The notes under the pieces are model-generated. The model was not told where the DNA came from. It saw only the letters and a program-made list of their open reading frames with translations, and searched no databases. 64,000 bases of DNA, from positions 1 to 64,000 of the forward strand of contig NW_024881782.1 in assembly GCF_019059575.1 (NCBI RefSeq). Direction: 5' to 3'. How positions within the stretch are numbered: the stretch's first letter is position 1; each line of letters opens with the position of its first letter. The position numbers were made by a program, and so were the translations under genes. Shown here one piece after another: positions 37,001-47,331 of this stretch. This DNA is from Amphibalanus amphitrite. Lineage: Eukaryota > Arthropoda > Thecostraca > Balanomorpha > Balanidae.

Positions 37001-40000
37001 AGTGGGCATGGCAATGTAACAATGTGTTCCTATGTACCTACGTTTAAAGACCACGATCTTTTCACCTCCAAACTCCTATCTTACCATGCCAACATTCCGT
37101 CATTGCATCACGTTTACGGACAGTTTTCCCGTGACCAGTTCAGTCTGTTGAAGTATGTATCGCTTAACGAGTTGAGAAAATACTAGTGAATAATTAGCAA
37201 TACAACGCCATTGCACATATATACATACATCAAACCACTCCCAGGGAACTCCGACAATCACCCGCAGACAACCCTCGGGCTTCCACCTAGCTTCTCGCAA
37301 GGCGGGAAAGCCCGAGTTACCGTCGCACATGTAAGTGGCATTGCTCGGCCTTCGGCAGATGGGTGAAAAGCCACCCATTTGAGGGGAGCGCAGCGGTTGC
37401 CCGGCGCGGTTCACTGCACCGGTGCCCCGTTTGGCGCATGGCTGGACTCGCTGATGTAAATTGCACTCGTCTAACTGGGATTTCAGTTATCAGTGAAGCG
37501 ACACAGCCCAGCCCCGCTGACGGAGATTCATGCAGGCCTGGCTCGAGGTTCGAGTCACTGCCTATTGCTGTGTATTTAAGTGTGTAGACATGAGAAGAGG
37601 AGCGCTTTACCTCGAGTCGCCACTCCTAGACTCCTAGTGACGTGGCCGATTTTCATCAGACACCCCATAACCGGATTATCGGATCGGTGAGACGGTTCGC
37701 AGCACTTTACACGGTTCGGGTGAGAGTGCAGGGCACATTCCGAAGAAACGATGCCGCTAAATGATACTTCAGCCGCGGAACTGCAATCCAAAACACCGTT
37801 ATTACTGGAATTAGCCGTCTTCGCGGCGGTGCATTGCAAATTTATACCAAGACTGCACATTGCACAATGCATGCTCACTCGGAATGCCACCAAAATTGTG
37901 ATATCCGATGAGTCAGTCATAATTCTTGTCTGACAAGGCTACAAGCTGCTACTGGCCTGGTCTCATGCAAATCACAGCCCAGGCAGCGGCCAGGAAAATC
38001 AGCCACATTAGTGATACAGCGCAGGTGTTCTCTCGTTTTCGATGCGGGGCCGAGCCGGCTCGAATCAACTAAATCAACCTACATTGTTGGTTTTGTGCCG
38101 GTCACTCAACTCAGCGCTGAGTGGACTCAAGTGCCTGTGTCTGAATATTGACCAACGGGCGTCCGAGCGCCAGACTACACTGCTACCATACCGATCAACC
38201 CGGGGCCCGATCTCAGCCCTAACCACACAGCCTGCAACTGGGAGCGTCACGGTCCAGCCGCCGCCAGCATGAATCTCTGTCGCCGCTCATCTGCATGGCA
38301 CTGACGATTTGGGAAGCCCACGGCGTCGTTAGCTCGCTAACAGCTGGTGGTGACAGCGCTCCACCGCCACCTGCCCTGCCCTCAGCGCGCGCCGCCGCCG
38401 TCCGTGCAGCCGCCGGCCTATTTACGGAGCGGCTCGTTGCAGAGCGGCGCGCGATGAGCGCCCAGACGGGCCGGCAGCTGTTCGGCAGTCGCCGCCCGTG
38501 GCGCATTACCAGCCAGCCGCGCCGGATTAGCCACAGAGGCGGCCGATTCGGCGCAAACAGCCGCCCCGGGCCGCCGCCGCCGCCGCGCCGCGGACCGTAT
38601 TGGCGGAAGGAGCGAGATGCAGGGGCGAACGAACAAATCAACATGCAATCGCCCAATACAGGTGCAGCCAACAGCCGACGCCCCTCTGTTTTCACCGGGT
38701 GAGACGGGTGCGCCCTCGCCCCGCTCTCATTGGCGTACTTCCCAGCAGCGCGAACGACCGGCGCGCGGTCGAGAATACCTTCTCTGAGCTAATAAGCAGG
38801 TCGGTGACTTAACCAGCCCGAGCGCCGTCTGCAAGAACGCGACAATCACGACTGTGACAGATCTCAGATTCCAATCGGCTCAAATTAACGATGTGTCGCA
38901 GGGCATGACAGGGTTTGGCCCGGTGCCTCTCCAGTATGGGCGCCTCTCCATCCGGAAGAGCACCTCCTAGCGTGGGAGAGCCGCTCACAGGCGCCCAAAA
39001 ACAATGCGATCACGCGCGTCGCGCCGCGACGCCGGCCGGTGCGTTGTCTGAGCGCTGCGACGTGTCCCGCGATGTCCTGTTTTTCTCCCCATCACGGCGA
39101 CTGAGTGTCGCATCTGGGGTGGAGCTCGCGCCGCAGGAATGCCGCTCGGGCTCCTCCTTGAGGGGACCATGTGCCGACTGGAGAGGATGGGAGGAGGAGG
39201 AAGAGTAGAGAGGATGTGAACTGGGCCCGCTGGGGAGTAGGTGGAGGGAGGATGAGGTGACAGAAAGGGGCGTGGCGGTCGGGCGGAAGAGCTAAAAAAC
39301 GCCTTGAAGAACTGACAAAAGGGTTGCAAAGATGAATCATATTATCTCCATGTGACCTGGGTGTGATTGTGATTCCCAACAGTCGCCTCCGATGCATCCT
39401 ATAGATCTCTGACACAGTGATTCATACCCGCGAGCCGGCCACGCGCCTAGGAATCCGCCCTGAGTCTCGGCCTGTTCAAACCATTAGCTGCGACCGCACT
39501 TTCTACGAACATAATCGGCAATCGGTCGGCAGTGTTGTAACTTCTCGTTTCTGGTTACTGATGCGTCACAACAAGCGTCCTCTCGACTGCGATCACATCC
39601 GTATTCAAAACCACGTACCTACCAGCCGGCCGACGGGAGTTCGAAGTTCGAAACTGATCCGTTTGGATCGTTACAAATCGCTGCCACTGCGCCACTATCA
39701 GAACGACCGCGCCAGAATGGTGACAGCGCGCATGACTAAGCTGTTTACAGATACAGCCGGCCCAAAACCGTGCTGGAGTCGAGATGGAGTTTGAGCGGCT
39801 TCCTGTGAGACCGACCGGCGCGTCTCCAGACGAACTCAGTTACCGGCTGAGTCAGTGTTACTCGAGTCGACAGCCGAGAGTACCTTGTCGGCGATTGTGG
39901 CGCGCTGGTGCGGCGCTAAATGTAGCACTATCACGCTGATGGACTGACAGGGATCATTCGCTGTCCTCGTCACGCGCTGAGGTACCGATAATCGACTTTA

Positions 40001-43000
40001 TGGATGCAGCGCCAGCGCCGAGTCGAGTCGAGGTCACTCGGGACATGCTGTGACGTCATAATGAGGCCATGTGACGTCACCGAGATCGATGAGGCCATTG
40101 AACATTAGCAACGTGTCCGAGTGGCGCTGAAACAGAGCGCTTCTCGGTACAGAGTCGCATCACATATGACGTGGCTGTGGGGAGGTGATTGGACGGGCTC
40201 TTTGTCCAGCATCGACAAATATGGATACTGGAGTGGAATCGGTCTAATTGAATTGTCATGATTTAGCTGTAACTTTGCGTCTTTATTCAGAATGCTGTCA
40301 AACCAATGTTTAACTTGTATATTGGCGGCATGCAATTGACCTCTCCAAAGTATCGAATCAATAACCCGATGACTTCACCGTGCATCGACCTGTAGTAACT
40401 CCCCCGTTCATTGTTAACTCATCGTCACTCCTCCCGCAGATCGGCCTCTGAAGAAGCGGAAGGGAGGCCCTGACGAGCCGGAGGGCAAGCGGAAGAAGGC
40501 GCGCACCACCTTCACCGGTCACCAGATCTTCGAGCTGGAGCGGCAGTTCGAGATCAAAAAGTACCTCGGCTCCGCAGAGCGCACAGAGATGGCCAAACTG
40601 CTGGATGTTACGGAGACACAGGTGTGTATTCCTGGACAGGTTGGGTTGAAATTGATTTTTAGTGATCCAATCGCCACCTTCCCATGGGTTTATTTAGGTG
40701 CGTGTTGAATGTGTTGTGAATTAAGTCAGGCATTTTAGCTTCATTTAGCCAGTTACGAATTTAAGCAATAAATAAGTTTTGTGGAGCGTGTTGTGTGCCA
40801 ATTTCCACCGAGTCTCGTTGTGCACTGCGGACTCTCTCCCTCCCCCCTCTTCCTTCCCATCCCGTTTCGCCTTGCGGTTCCGTCACGGCCGCCGGCTGCC
40901 GCTGGCACACAGCCGTGCTAGCAAAGAGCCAGCGGGCACGAAACGAGGCCTCTCGCCACCAGCCGCCCATACCGCACGCACTCGGCGACCGACGGCGGCG
41001 GCGGCGGCGCCGTCACCATGGCAACGTGCACCTCGTCACCGCCGACGATGCAGCGTCGCTGGCGACGGAGGGAGGACGAGCGAGCTGTCCCACCCCGAGT
41101 GAGAGGGCCGCCGCCCGCCGCCGGCCGCCAGCCAGACACGAATTGCTTCTGTCGGCTGATTAGTGGTGCACTCTGCAGTTGTGGAGAACATATCGGGAGG
41201 GCGCGGAGGAGAGCGGTTCAACTACCAGCGCCCCCGCCTCTGTCGCGGCTCTGGCAGGCAGTGCTGGCAGGCCGAAACGAACAGCGAAGGCGTGATGGGA
41301 GAGTCCGCGTGGCAGGCCGTCCGTGTGTATTTTGGGACGCCGCTGACGGTCGACAGAGCGCCCCGAATGAGACGGTCATTAGAGATGTCACCGCACCGCG
41401 ACGGAGCGCCCCACAGCCGCGGAGTCGGCCGCGGTGTCAAAGACGACCGCTGGAGGCTGACCAAGCGCAGAATGAAGGAACTACAACAGCATTGTGAATC
41501 TCCTTCTGGGCATTCGGTCAAATCACTGGGCGTTAATTGTACGCACGCAGCGATGGCCTCGGTCCATCCGATCGCGCCGCAGCGGAAGCTATTTCCGGGC
41601 GTTAGTCTCACCCGGGTGGCCGCACAAGCTGCTTCTATGACAAATTGTGAGAGCCAGCATTGTATAACGCAGTGAAGACGTCACAAACGTCGCACGCACA
41701 CAGAATCGTGCGAATTTCGTGCTGGGTAATTGCTTAGGTATATCCATTATTTTGTGGTTAGGTCGATGACTCTATCAGTTTTGAACTTATTTACGATTTT
41801 GCGAATGGAAAGTTCTCCGGAATACCTATAGTACCTATAAACGTCCAGTACCTAAATCATAAGGTTAAACTCAAATATAGGCCAGCACATTATGAAAATT
41901 CAAGCCTGCGAGACGCGGCATAAACTCAACCAAGACTCAAGTCGAACGTGCGAAGCCGCCAACTCTAAATCCAAAACGGGCCACATAATTTCTCAAAACG
42001 GGAACATCACCAGGTCAAAGAGGCGGCTATAGTTAGCCGTGGGAGCTATCGTGGCCCCGGCTATGACAAGCGGTCATGTCTGCCCCCCCCCCCCCAGCCC
42101 GGTTCCGGCTCGCGTCTGCCATTACGTCAATGGGCCAGCGGGAACTGGTGATCGTCATGACCCAGATGCCTGCGTCAGACATTTCGCCGAATCGCCCCGT
42201 CAACTGTGGTCTAATTGGCGTTTTAAGGTGACGCTAGAAGGGGGAGTGGGCTGGATCTTTATCTCCGGGGAGAAGTTGAAGAAGTATAATGAGTGAGGTG
42301 ATAAACAGGAAAGACTCGGGTGCGTCTTAATATACTAGTTGTGCGAATGTTGTGACAAAAATAGATCCTATCATTGTTTTGCCCTCGCCCTGATCACGCG
42401 TTTACCAATTTCAGTGGTTATCACCGTGTATCTGTTAACTGTACGGTGTTTAAGGGACCCTCCCACCTTAACATTAGTTTTGAGTTGAGATAGCCAAGTT
42501 TGCGGCCAGGCTCAGAAACCACCATTTATCCTGGTCGCAACCCCCGCAGCTTTATAGTGTTCAAGAAATTTCTTCCCTTTACTTGCAGGGTGGGACCAGC
42601 GTAGTCCCTATCGACTCTGATGATTTATGCCAATTCATTAACTTTTTAAGGTGGGAGGGTCCCTTTAAGACTTCAGCGTACACTAAGTGCATTGTCCTTT
42701 CCAACATGGCGTGAGAACGGCAACGTACGCTCATTACAAAACCACCACTGTTTGCAACACGCCAGAGCGTGTAGATCTCGTTTACGCGAGCGGCGGCCCA
42801 GTTCACAAATCCCGCACTGCGCGGGGTCATAGACCTGCTCGACCGTTCCGCTCGGCCCCTGGCTTCCTGATACGGCCACACGCGCTCGTGCCGGCGGTCG
42901 CTGACGGCGGTCACGCACCACCGTTTCCCACGTCCGCTACTCGCACGATGCCAGGTGCTCTCACCCAAATCTGGCAACTCGTCCCGGCTATGGGAACGTC

Positions 43001-43965
43001 TATAAAAGCCGTCCTGCGACCCGTATAATTGTGTTATGTAAGGTGATGACATAATTTCAAGAATTGTTTAGAGTTATCCTAATTTCTCCTGTTTTCAGTA
43101 TCCGTAGATCCTTACAAATACCTGTTGATGCAAGAAAAACAGCCTCATCCTTCCAACGACGTAGTTGCAGGCCCGGATGGATTTAATACCCGTGCGACCG
43201 ATGCCACCCGGTTTGGTGCTAACTCTGCTCTGTTTTCGCCCACAGGTGAAGATCTGGTTCCAAAACCGCCGCACCAAGTGGAAGAAGGCCGAGCTGGAGG
43301 CGGCTGCTCTGAAGGCGGCCGCAGCTAAACAGTCGGGCGCCGCCGACACTCCGTCAGACTTTGCGAGTGACACCAAGGCGCCTGCTGAGGGTCTGAAAGT
43401 CTCCCCTGTTAGTAAGGCAGTCAGCCCGAGGGACAACGCTGAGTGCAAACAGTCAACAGTTGTGACGAACATCGAGAAACCGACCGTGGTGCTGAACACA
43501 GCGGCTGAAGAAGAGCAGACTGCAGTGGCGACTGAGGGAAGCGATAAGTCCAATGGCAGTCCGGCTGCAGTTATTCTTTCTGAGGGCAAGGCGAGCAGCC
43601 CTTCCCCTTCTGCTCTGGATGCCACCAGTGGACCGCAGAACCAAGCCAGCCACGTGGAGCAGAACGGCAAAGACTCCACTCCTGCCGTAAAGAGCCCGTC
43701 CCCGGCCCCCAGCTCCGATGGCGAAACCGGCAGCCCTTCGGCGAACAGCCGCGACTCGACCTCAGCGCCGTCTACCGGCCGGGATTCGCAGACTGAGGTT
43801 CCGGCTTCCGTCGCCAGTGGCGCCACCATCCAGCCGACTGCCGGGCGGCTGCTGGCCAGCGCTCTTGGTGTGGCCACGGGAGGGCGCCACCGGAGCGGGA
43901 TCGCCAAGCTCGAGCGGCTGGTGTTTCAGCGAGAGCGAGAGGCAGCACTGTGTGGTGAGAGCTGA
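27343..43965 (+). CDS. NK7.1: NK-class homeobox transcription factor (NK7.1-like), three coding exons
   Basis: Coding exons 27343-27706, 40440-40621 and 43246-43965 join in frame (364+182+720 nt) into a 421-residue protein. The homeodomain is residues 139-198: R5 and F8 in ARTTFTG, then [14 protein letters not shown], and recognition helix [13 protein letters not shown] with W48, F49, Q50, N51. An intron splits it between positions 44 and 45 (TETQ|VKIW), a known homeobox intron site. The N-terminal part has a seven-Ala run and EPLNLTV at 75-81, resembling a CtBP-binding PxDLS motif. A basic KKRK precedes the homeodomain. The C-terminal part is Ser/Pro/Ala-rich and ends with a charged segment [12 protein letters not shown]. 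The family assignment rests on remembered homeodomain similarity (GRQIFELE-type, KKYLSSSER-type); NK class is certain and NK7.1 is likely. The ATG directly follows an acceptor (tctccgcag), so the 5' exon(s) lie upstream and a more upstream start cannot be excluded. Confidence 0.88.
28230..28312 (+). repeat. Direct repeat A1 (83 bp)
   Basis: Identical to 28597-28679. It begins ataggtggaccctattactg and ends gctgttaatggccg, and directly abuts block B. Confidence 0.95.
28313..28596 (+). repeat. Block B copy 1 (284 bp), identical to 34526-34809
   Basis: It begins cattttccacagcctgtcgc and ends cgagccccaaatcaagcta. I found no difference from the second copy by eye. It sits exactly between A1 and A2. 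Confidence 0.95.
28597..28679 (+). repeat. Direct repeat A2 (83 bp)
   Basis: The second copy of A, starting at the base after block B. After it the sequence diverges (tctgcaccc). Confidence 0.95.
29018..29131. repeat. (CT)n / CTCCT microsatellite
   Basis: Runs of ctctct with cttcc and ctcctctcct variants. Confidence 0.9.
29810..29992. mobile_element. Degraded copy of the TTAA MITE family
   Basis: It shares with 42464-42620 the sequence order cccacctt-agcattag, gttgcggccagg, agaaaccaccat, ggtcgcaacccccgca and gtgggac-tagc-tag-ccctatc. The outer terminal inverted repeats are missing or mutated. Confidence 0.75.
30296..30720. repeat. Diverged satellite units (left outlier)
   Basis: Copies of cagcgtgacactgac with nearby cggcgcac-like and agccag(c)cgg motifs, resembling the flanking older units of the main array but strongly decayed. 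Confidence 0.6.
31565..33740. repeat. Satellite array of paired hairpin motifs (74-bp core unit)
   Basis: The core (about 31865-33720) has roughly 25 copies of a 74-bp unit. Each unit holds two 23-bp hairpin motifs: CTCGGC-11 nt-GCCGAG (loop gaacacatcca) and CCCGGC-11 nt-GCCGGG (loop gcacacagc(a/t)a). Spacers are about 8 bp and 20 bp (aaacccacgaaatctaacca). The first 300 bp carry an older ~113-bp arrangement with a gccgcacgacagtgtgacac spacer. Open frames over the array only mirror the repeat. Confidence 0.95.
33741..34130. repeat. Diverged satellite units interrupted by (CT)n (right edge)
   Basis: Older units (ccccggcgcacacatccagccgag-like, gatctactcggctcac) flank a (CT)n run at 33911-34022. 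Confidence 0.85.
33911..34022. repeat. (CT)n microsatellite inside the satellite edge
   Basis: A CT run inserted between accactatgttt and cgacactt, splitting a diverged satellite unit. Confidence 0.95.
34526..34809 (+). repeat. Block B copy 2 (284 bp)
   Basis: Identical in reading to 28313-28596 but without flanking A repeats. Just upstream (34489-34520), atttccactctctcgactgt is a diverged tandem relative of part of B, suggesting that this is the native locus. Confidence 0.92.
40440..40621 (+). CDS. NK7.1: Homeobox gene coding exon 2 (homeodomain residues 1-44)
   Basis: The acceptor is cctcccgcag and the donor GTGTGT starts at 40622. The leftover G of exon 1 makes GAT (Asp). The exon then encodes RPLKKRKGG, an acidic spacer, and homeodomain positions 1-44 ending TETQ. 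Confidence 0.95.
40622..43245 (+). other. Homeobox-gene intron splitting the homeodomain
   Basis: A 2.6-kb intron. It contains GC-rich sequence, a C homopolymer near 42083 and a MITE at 42450-42668. No coding sequence recognised. Confidence 0.85.
42450..42668. mobile_element. Short TTAA-flanked MITE, same family as 25345-25830
   Basis: The ends ttaagggaccctcccacctt and aaggtgggagggtccctttaa form terminal inverted repeats with TTAA at both borders. The first ~50 bp match the inverted right end of the 25.3-kb copy (cttaacattag, ttgagttgagatagcca). Confidence 0.88.
43246..43965 (+). CDS. NK7.1: Homeobox gene coding exon 3 (recognition helix and C-terminus)
   Basis: The acceptor is gcccacag; reading is in phase 0. 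It starts [18 protein letters not shown] and runs 239 codons to TGA (43963-43965). The tail is Ser/Pro/Thr-rich and probably disordered. Confidence 0.93.
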   Translation: MKIWFQNRRTKWKKAELEAAALKAAAAKQSGAADTPSDFASDTKAPAEGLKVSPVSKAVSPRDNAECKQSTVVTNIEKPTVVLNTAAEEEQTAVATEGSDKSNGSPAAVILSEGKASSPSPSALDATSGPQNQASHVEQNGKDSTPAVKSPSPAPSSDGETGSPSANSRDSTSAPSTGRDSQTEVPASVASGATIQPTAGRLLASALGVATGGRHRSGIAKLERLVFQREREAALCGES

Positions 43966-44825
43966 GCTGGCCGGCTGACAGAGCTCCCTGGACCAGATGA
44001 GCGCGGAATGAACTCGCTAGCGAGTGGAATAGACTCGCCGGAGCATCGCTGCCTGGCTCGACAAAATGCAGCATCAGACTGTTTATGATGCACCTCGATG
44101 AGAGGTCGAGTGAGGGTGTTGATAACATGATAGGTTAAGTTGTTGAGTTGATTTCTTGTACTTATTGCTAACATTGCTTAAACTATACTAATCATGTATC
44201 TGCTGCTCAGTAATTTCCCAGCAGCACAACGTTGTAATTGTCTTATCCTGTTTATCTGTACAAACTGCAAGCGAAGTTAGCTCGCTTCAAGTCTCCACAG
44301 TAATGACTCTGAACTGACCCGATTAAGACAGAACAACAGTTGATGTCGACAAACTGAGTTGCATCAAACACATTTAGTTCCAATGTAACAGTATGAGAGA
44401 CGTGAACAAAACTAACGAGGCATGAATATGAGCTTTGTCGCGCGTACTTTTACTTAAAAAGTCCGGAAGTGAATTGTTTAGCCAACTTTATGAACTTCAG
44501 TGACCTGTAAATCGTCGTTTGTTTGTCTTATTTATAGTGCGTATGCAGAGTGAAAGTATTTCCAGCCACTTAATTTACGCATGCTGCAAGTCGCGACCGT
44601 GTATAGAGGCGGTCGTTTGCAGCGTTGTAACATGTTTGCAATATTTTGTTGTGTTGCCCGACGGCAGAGCAATAGTGAACCTGATACCCAGTGCCCAGAA
44701 CCACATGTATGACCAAGATCGCACAGTGAAACACATACATTACGGTCACATGCTAGTAAAAGTAAACGTGTGTTTGAGCTTGTAAATATGCAATTTGTTA
44801 ATAAATCGTATCATCGCGATTGTGT
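43966..44825 (+). other. Homeobox gene 3'UTR (inferred)
   Basis: AT-richer sequence after the TGA, ending near the AATAAA at 44800. Confidence 0.55.
44800..44805 (+). terminator. Polyadenylation signal AATAAA, likely homeobox gene
   Basis: AATAAA about 0.84 kb after the homeobox stop codon, followed by tgtgttaaagtg within 30 bp. Confidence 0.55.
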
Positions 44826-45529
44826 TAAAGTGAGACAAAACATACTTTTAGAGCTGCAGCCATTCCGCCGCCCCCCCCCCCCACCCCCACCCTACCCGAC
44901 ATATACCTATGCACAAACGCGCTGTTCTATCCAACCTTCCTCAAAGCAGTCTATTATATAGCCATGTCCACACATCACACAATATTATATCCGACTGGCA
45001 CGAGTCAGACCTACATACCTACGGTACCTGTGGGTATTCAGCGCGAACGACGAAGGAAAGGTTCGAGGCACAGGGTACAAAATATTATCATACTCAGCTG
45101 ATAGAATCGAAAATGGACGCATTTGCAGCTACGAAAACTGCAATGAGTACTGCCACACGACAAAACAGACCAAATCCACAGCATACAAGCTCAAGTTCCG
45201 ATTTCTAATGAGCTCGATGGCCTGGTAAAACAACAAAAAGAATCACCTGGCGGGGAGTAGAAACACTATAAACACAGATGTCGCAACAAGACAAACATCC
45301 AACAACCGCCCTGCAGACCGAGGCATCATTTAGAGAAGCACAATGCGCCAGTTGAGAGTGAACAGGAATTCTAAGGAAATCGCGAATGGGGTGACGGTGC
45401 AGGTCTCGTGGCAGATTACGTTTTCGATGCTGACAATGCTGAAAGTTTTTTTTTTTTTTGAAGCCTCGGTACCGACAGAAATGCCGTAAATAGCGTGATG
45501 GAATAAATCTGACGAAGACCCAGAGAAAC
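44826..45529. other. Intergenic between converging homeobox and LYRM9-like genes
   Basis: It contains a C-rich run near 44873 and a poly-T run near 45448. No gene recognised. Confidence 0.6.
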
Positions 45530-45535
45530 TTTATT
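45530..45535 (-). terminator. Polyadenylation signal (AATAAA on minus strand), LYRM9-like gene
   Basis: tttatt on the plus strand, 120 bp beyond the minus-strand stop codon. Confidence 0.6.
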
Positions 45536-45654
45536 ATAATAACAAACCCCAAAGGCAAAGATGGCACAACCAATTATCAACCATGGCTACACTTTCACAA
45601 ATGTGCGCACTCTTACCAAGCAAAGAGTCCATTTACCAAGCAGGGTATCACGCG

Positions 45655-45675
45655 TCACGACGGCTTCCTTGAATA
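45655..45675 (-). CDS. LYRM9: LYRM9-like terminal coding exon (seven codons including stop)
   Basis: Minus-strand acceptor tgttgttgcag, then TAT TCA AGG AAG CCG TCG TGA. It fits the short basic tail of LYRM9 after NK. Confidence 0.75.
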   Translation of the reverse strand, partial: YSRKPS

Positions 45676-46194
45676 CTGCAACAACAGAAATACGGCCATG
45701 ATTAACATGATATAACGGATTGCGTCGATGATGAACAGGAGGAGACAGAATAATCTGCATCTGCCGCACGCATTTGACACGATTAAAAGCTTTAATAGAC
45801 ACGATTACGATTATAGACACGATTATAGACACTCAGCTGGACAAACAGACAGTCAAAAAGGCCATCTGATGTGAAAAATATGATGCATTGTAAGATTAAC
45901 ATAAAGAATAAAGAAGAAGCACCTTAATGCTTGCACTTTCTATTTCATGCCACTACAATCATCTTCAAACCATAGTCACCAACTCACCTTATTAACAAGC
46001 CAGACGGCATCTTTCACAGCTTGATTGATAATTTGCTGCACCCTTTCTGGGTCTGTCTCATCTCTGTGCTGGTTAAAACCCTGCCGCACATGGTGCCTGT
46101 AATGCGGCCTGGCATCAGCCGGAAGCTTCTTGATTTCCCGCAGCAAGTGCCTGTAGAGTGCACGACTAGTATTGACTCCTTGTGTGCCACACAT
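45655..46194 (-). CDS. LYRM9: LYRM9-like LYR-motif protein, two coding exons
   Basis: Minus-strand exons 46194-45988 and 45675-45655 join in phase 0 into 75 residues; human LYRM9 is about 78. The LYR motif is at residues 13-15 (ALYRHLLREIKKLP). It is followed by HYRHHVRQGFNQHRDE, then DPERVQQIINQAVKDAVWLV and NK, matching the order of LYRM9. The last exon supplies YSRKPS and TGA in place of human YKKQN. The donor is AAG|GTGAGT and the acceptor is tctgttgttgcag. LYR proteins are small helical mitochondrial adaptors that commonly bind acyl carrier protein; a specific client for LYRM9 is not established. The coding exon continues upstream to an acceptor (cacttttcag) at 46206 with no stop before the chosen ATG, so a 5' exon exists and the start could lie further upstream. 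The gene is divergent from MXD. Confidence 0.85.
45988..46194 (-). CDS. LYRM9: LYRM9-like main coding exon
   Basis: 69 codons from ATG at 46194 to the donor GTGAGT after AAT AAG. It contains the LYR motif and nearly the whole helical domain. The exon itself begins at 46206. Confidence 0.88.
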
Positions 46195-46704
46195 CGCAAG
46201 TAGGAGCTGAAAAGTGGTACTGTTAGATAATGTGGGGAAACTGGACAGACTTTGTTTCCTAGATCATATAGACAAAACCTTAGTCCCACCCCACCAATGT
46301 CACCATTGCACCCCACAGCGTAGGTTCTGCCTCACGATATTTGTTATAGTGTTTCACTGCATGAATGCTGATGAAAATGTGTAAGCACATAACATAAGCT
46401 TTGACCAAGCAAACACCTTAGACTGAGAAGCTTATTGAAACTCCCTTCTTCAATTTTGATGCATCTAGCTCTAAGTTTCAGCTCCGTCAGACGGCAGTAT
46501 ACAAACAAAGTCAAACTAATTCAAATTTGAAATTTGAATTCATTTAAATGAGCACCTACACATCCCTATCAATTGCCAGCAAACAGAATTCATCATTCCT
46601 GAATAGCCAACTACAGCTGGCATGAAAAAAGAAGTTAGCCCTAGCTCTGTTCGCACCCCGTTTATTTATCAGCAGGCTGCGACCATGCTGCTGCTTCTTG
46701 GCTC

Positions 46705-46747
46705 CTCATTGGTCGAATGCAAGTGGTCTATTCGTTAGACCAATGAG
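46705..46747. promoter_or_regulatory. Inverted pair of CCAAT boxes
   Basis: ctcattggtc (46705-46714) and gaccaatgag (46738-46747) are exact inverse complements. ATTGG/CCAAT is the NF-Y core. Placement upstream of the minus-strand gene fits a promoter. Confidence 0.6.
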
Positions 46748-47191
46748 AGGCCAAGCTGCGCCAGCAATATCTTCCTTATATGGGGAAAACCGACAGCAAG
46801 CTGATAGAAAAACAGCGACCGAACAGGGCCCAGAATTCAGTTCACAATCAGTTAAGCCCTTACCAGCTCAATCTCAGCCTACGTTCAAATTTAAATGTTA
46901 TACATATCCAAGCAGGGCAGCATTTAAACATGGTTGTAATTTGTAAAAAGGTTATATAAAAACACTTATGCTTTCTATAATAATTTAAATATGTACTAGA
47001 TCTAGGCAGGGTCCAGACTGTAAAGCAAGGCAATCTCAAGAACATTTTGCTGTTGCAGAGCCACTCAGCCAATATGAGCTGTGTGATGAGGATTCACCTT
47101 GGTGTGGTGTGGATTAAGCATGAGCAAAGCAGGCCTCAGCATTGGCATGACATCAAGATGAGCTGCTGTGCAGGCCAATAGGATGGACGCC

Positions 47192-47331
47192 GGTGAAAAC
47201 AGGGCGCCGGAGGGCAAATTAGTCACGTGACATTTGGAACTTCTCCCCCTTCGTGGGCCTTCTACATGCTTAACGTCACGTGTGAATTTCACCAACCATG
47301 ATCAAATCGCCCCAGGCGCCCTGTTTTCACC
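47192..47331. repeat. Inverted repeat (17-bp arms) enclosing two CACGTG boxes
   Basis: ggtgaaaacagggcgcc (47192-47208) and its exact complement (47315-47331), with imperfect outward extension (ggac-cg). CACGTG at 47224-47229 and 47277-47282. It could be a small MITE. Confidence 0.8.

Larger units (their letters stand above)
27707..40439 (+). other. Large homeobox-gene intron holding satellite and duplications
   Basis: A 12.7-kb intron. It contains the A-B-A duplication (28230-28679), a (CT)n tract (29018), a degraded MITE relative (29810), diverged satellite units (30296-30720), the 74-bp satellite (31565-33740), a second (CT)n tract (33911) and block B again (34526-34809). From 34.9 to 40.4 kb nothing specific was recognised. 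Confidence 0.75.

Noticed and set aside
36935-37186. 83-codon frame
   Set aside because: Balanced composition but no family recognised, no supporting splice sites, and it lies within the large homeobox intron.
37530-37570. tRNA T-arm-like ggttcgagtc
   Set aside because: No acceptor stem, anticodon arm or A-box in the correct positions on either strand; similar ttcga hits at 35290 and 56690 also fail.
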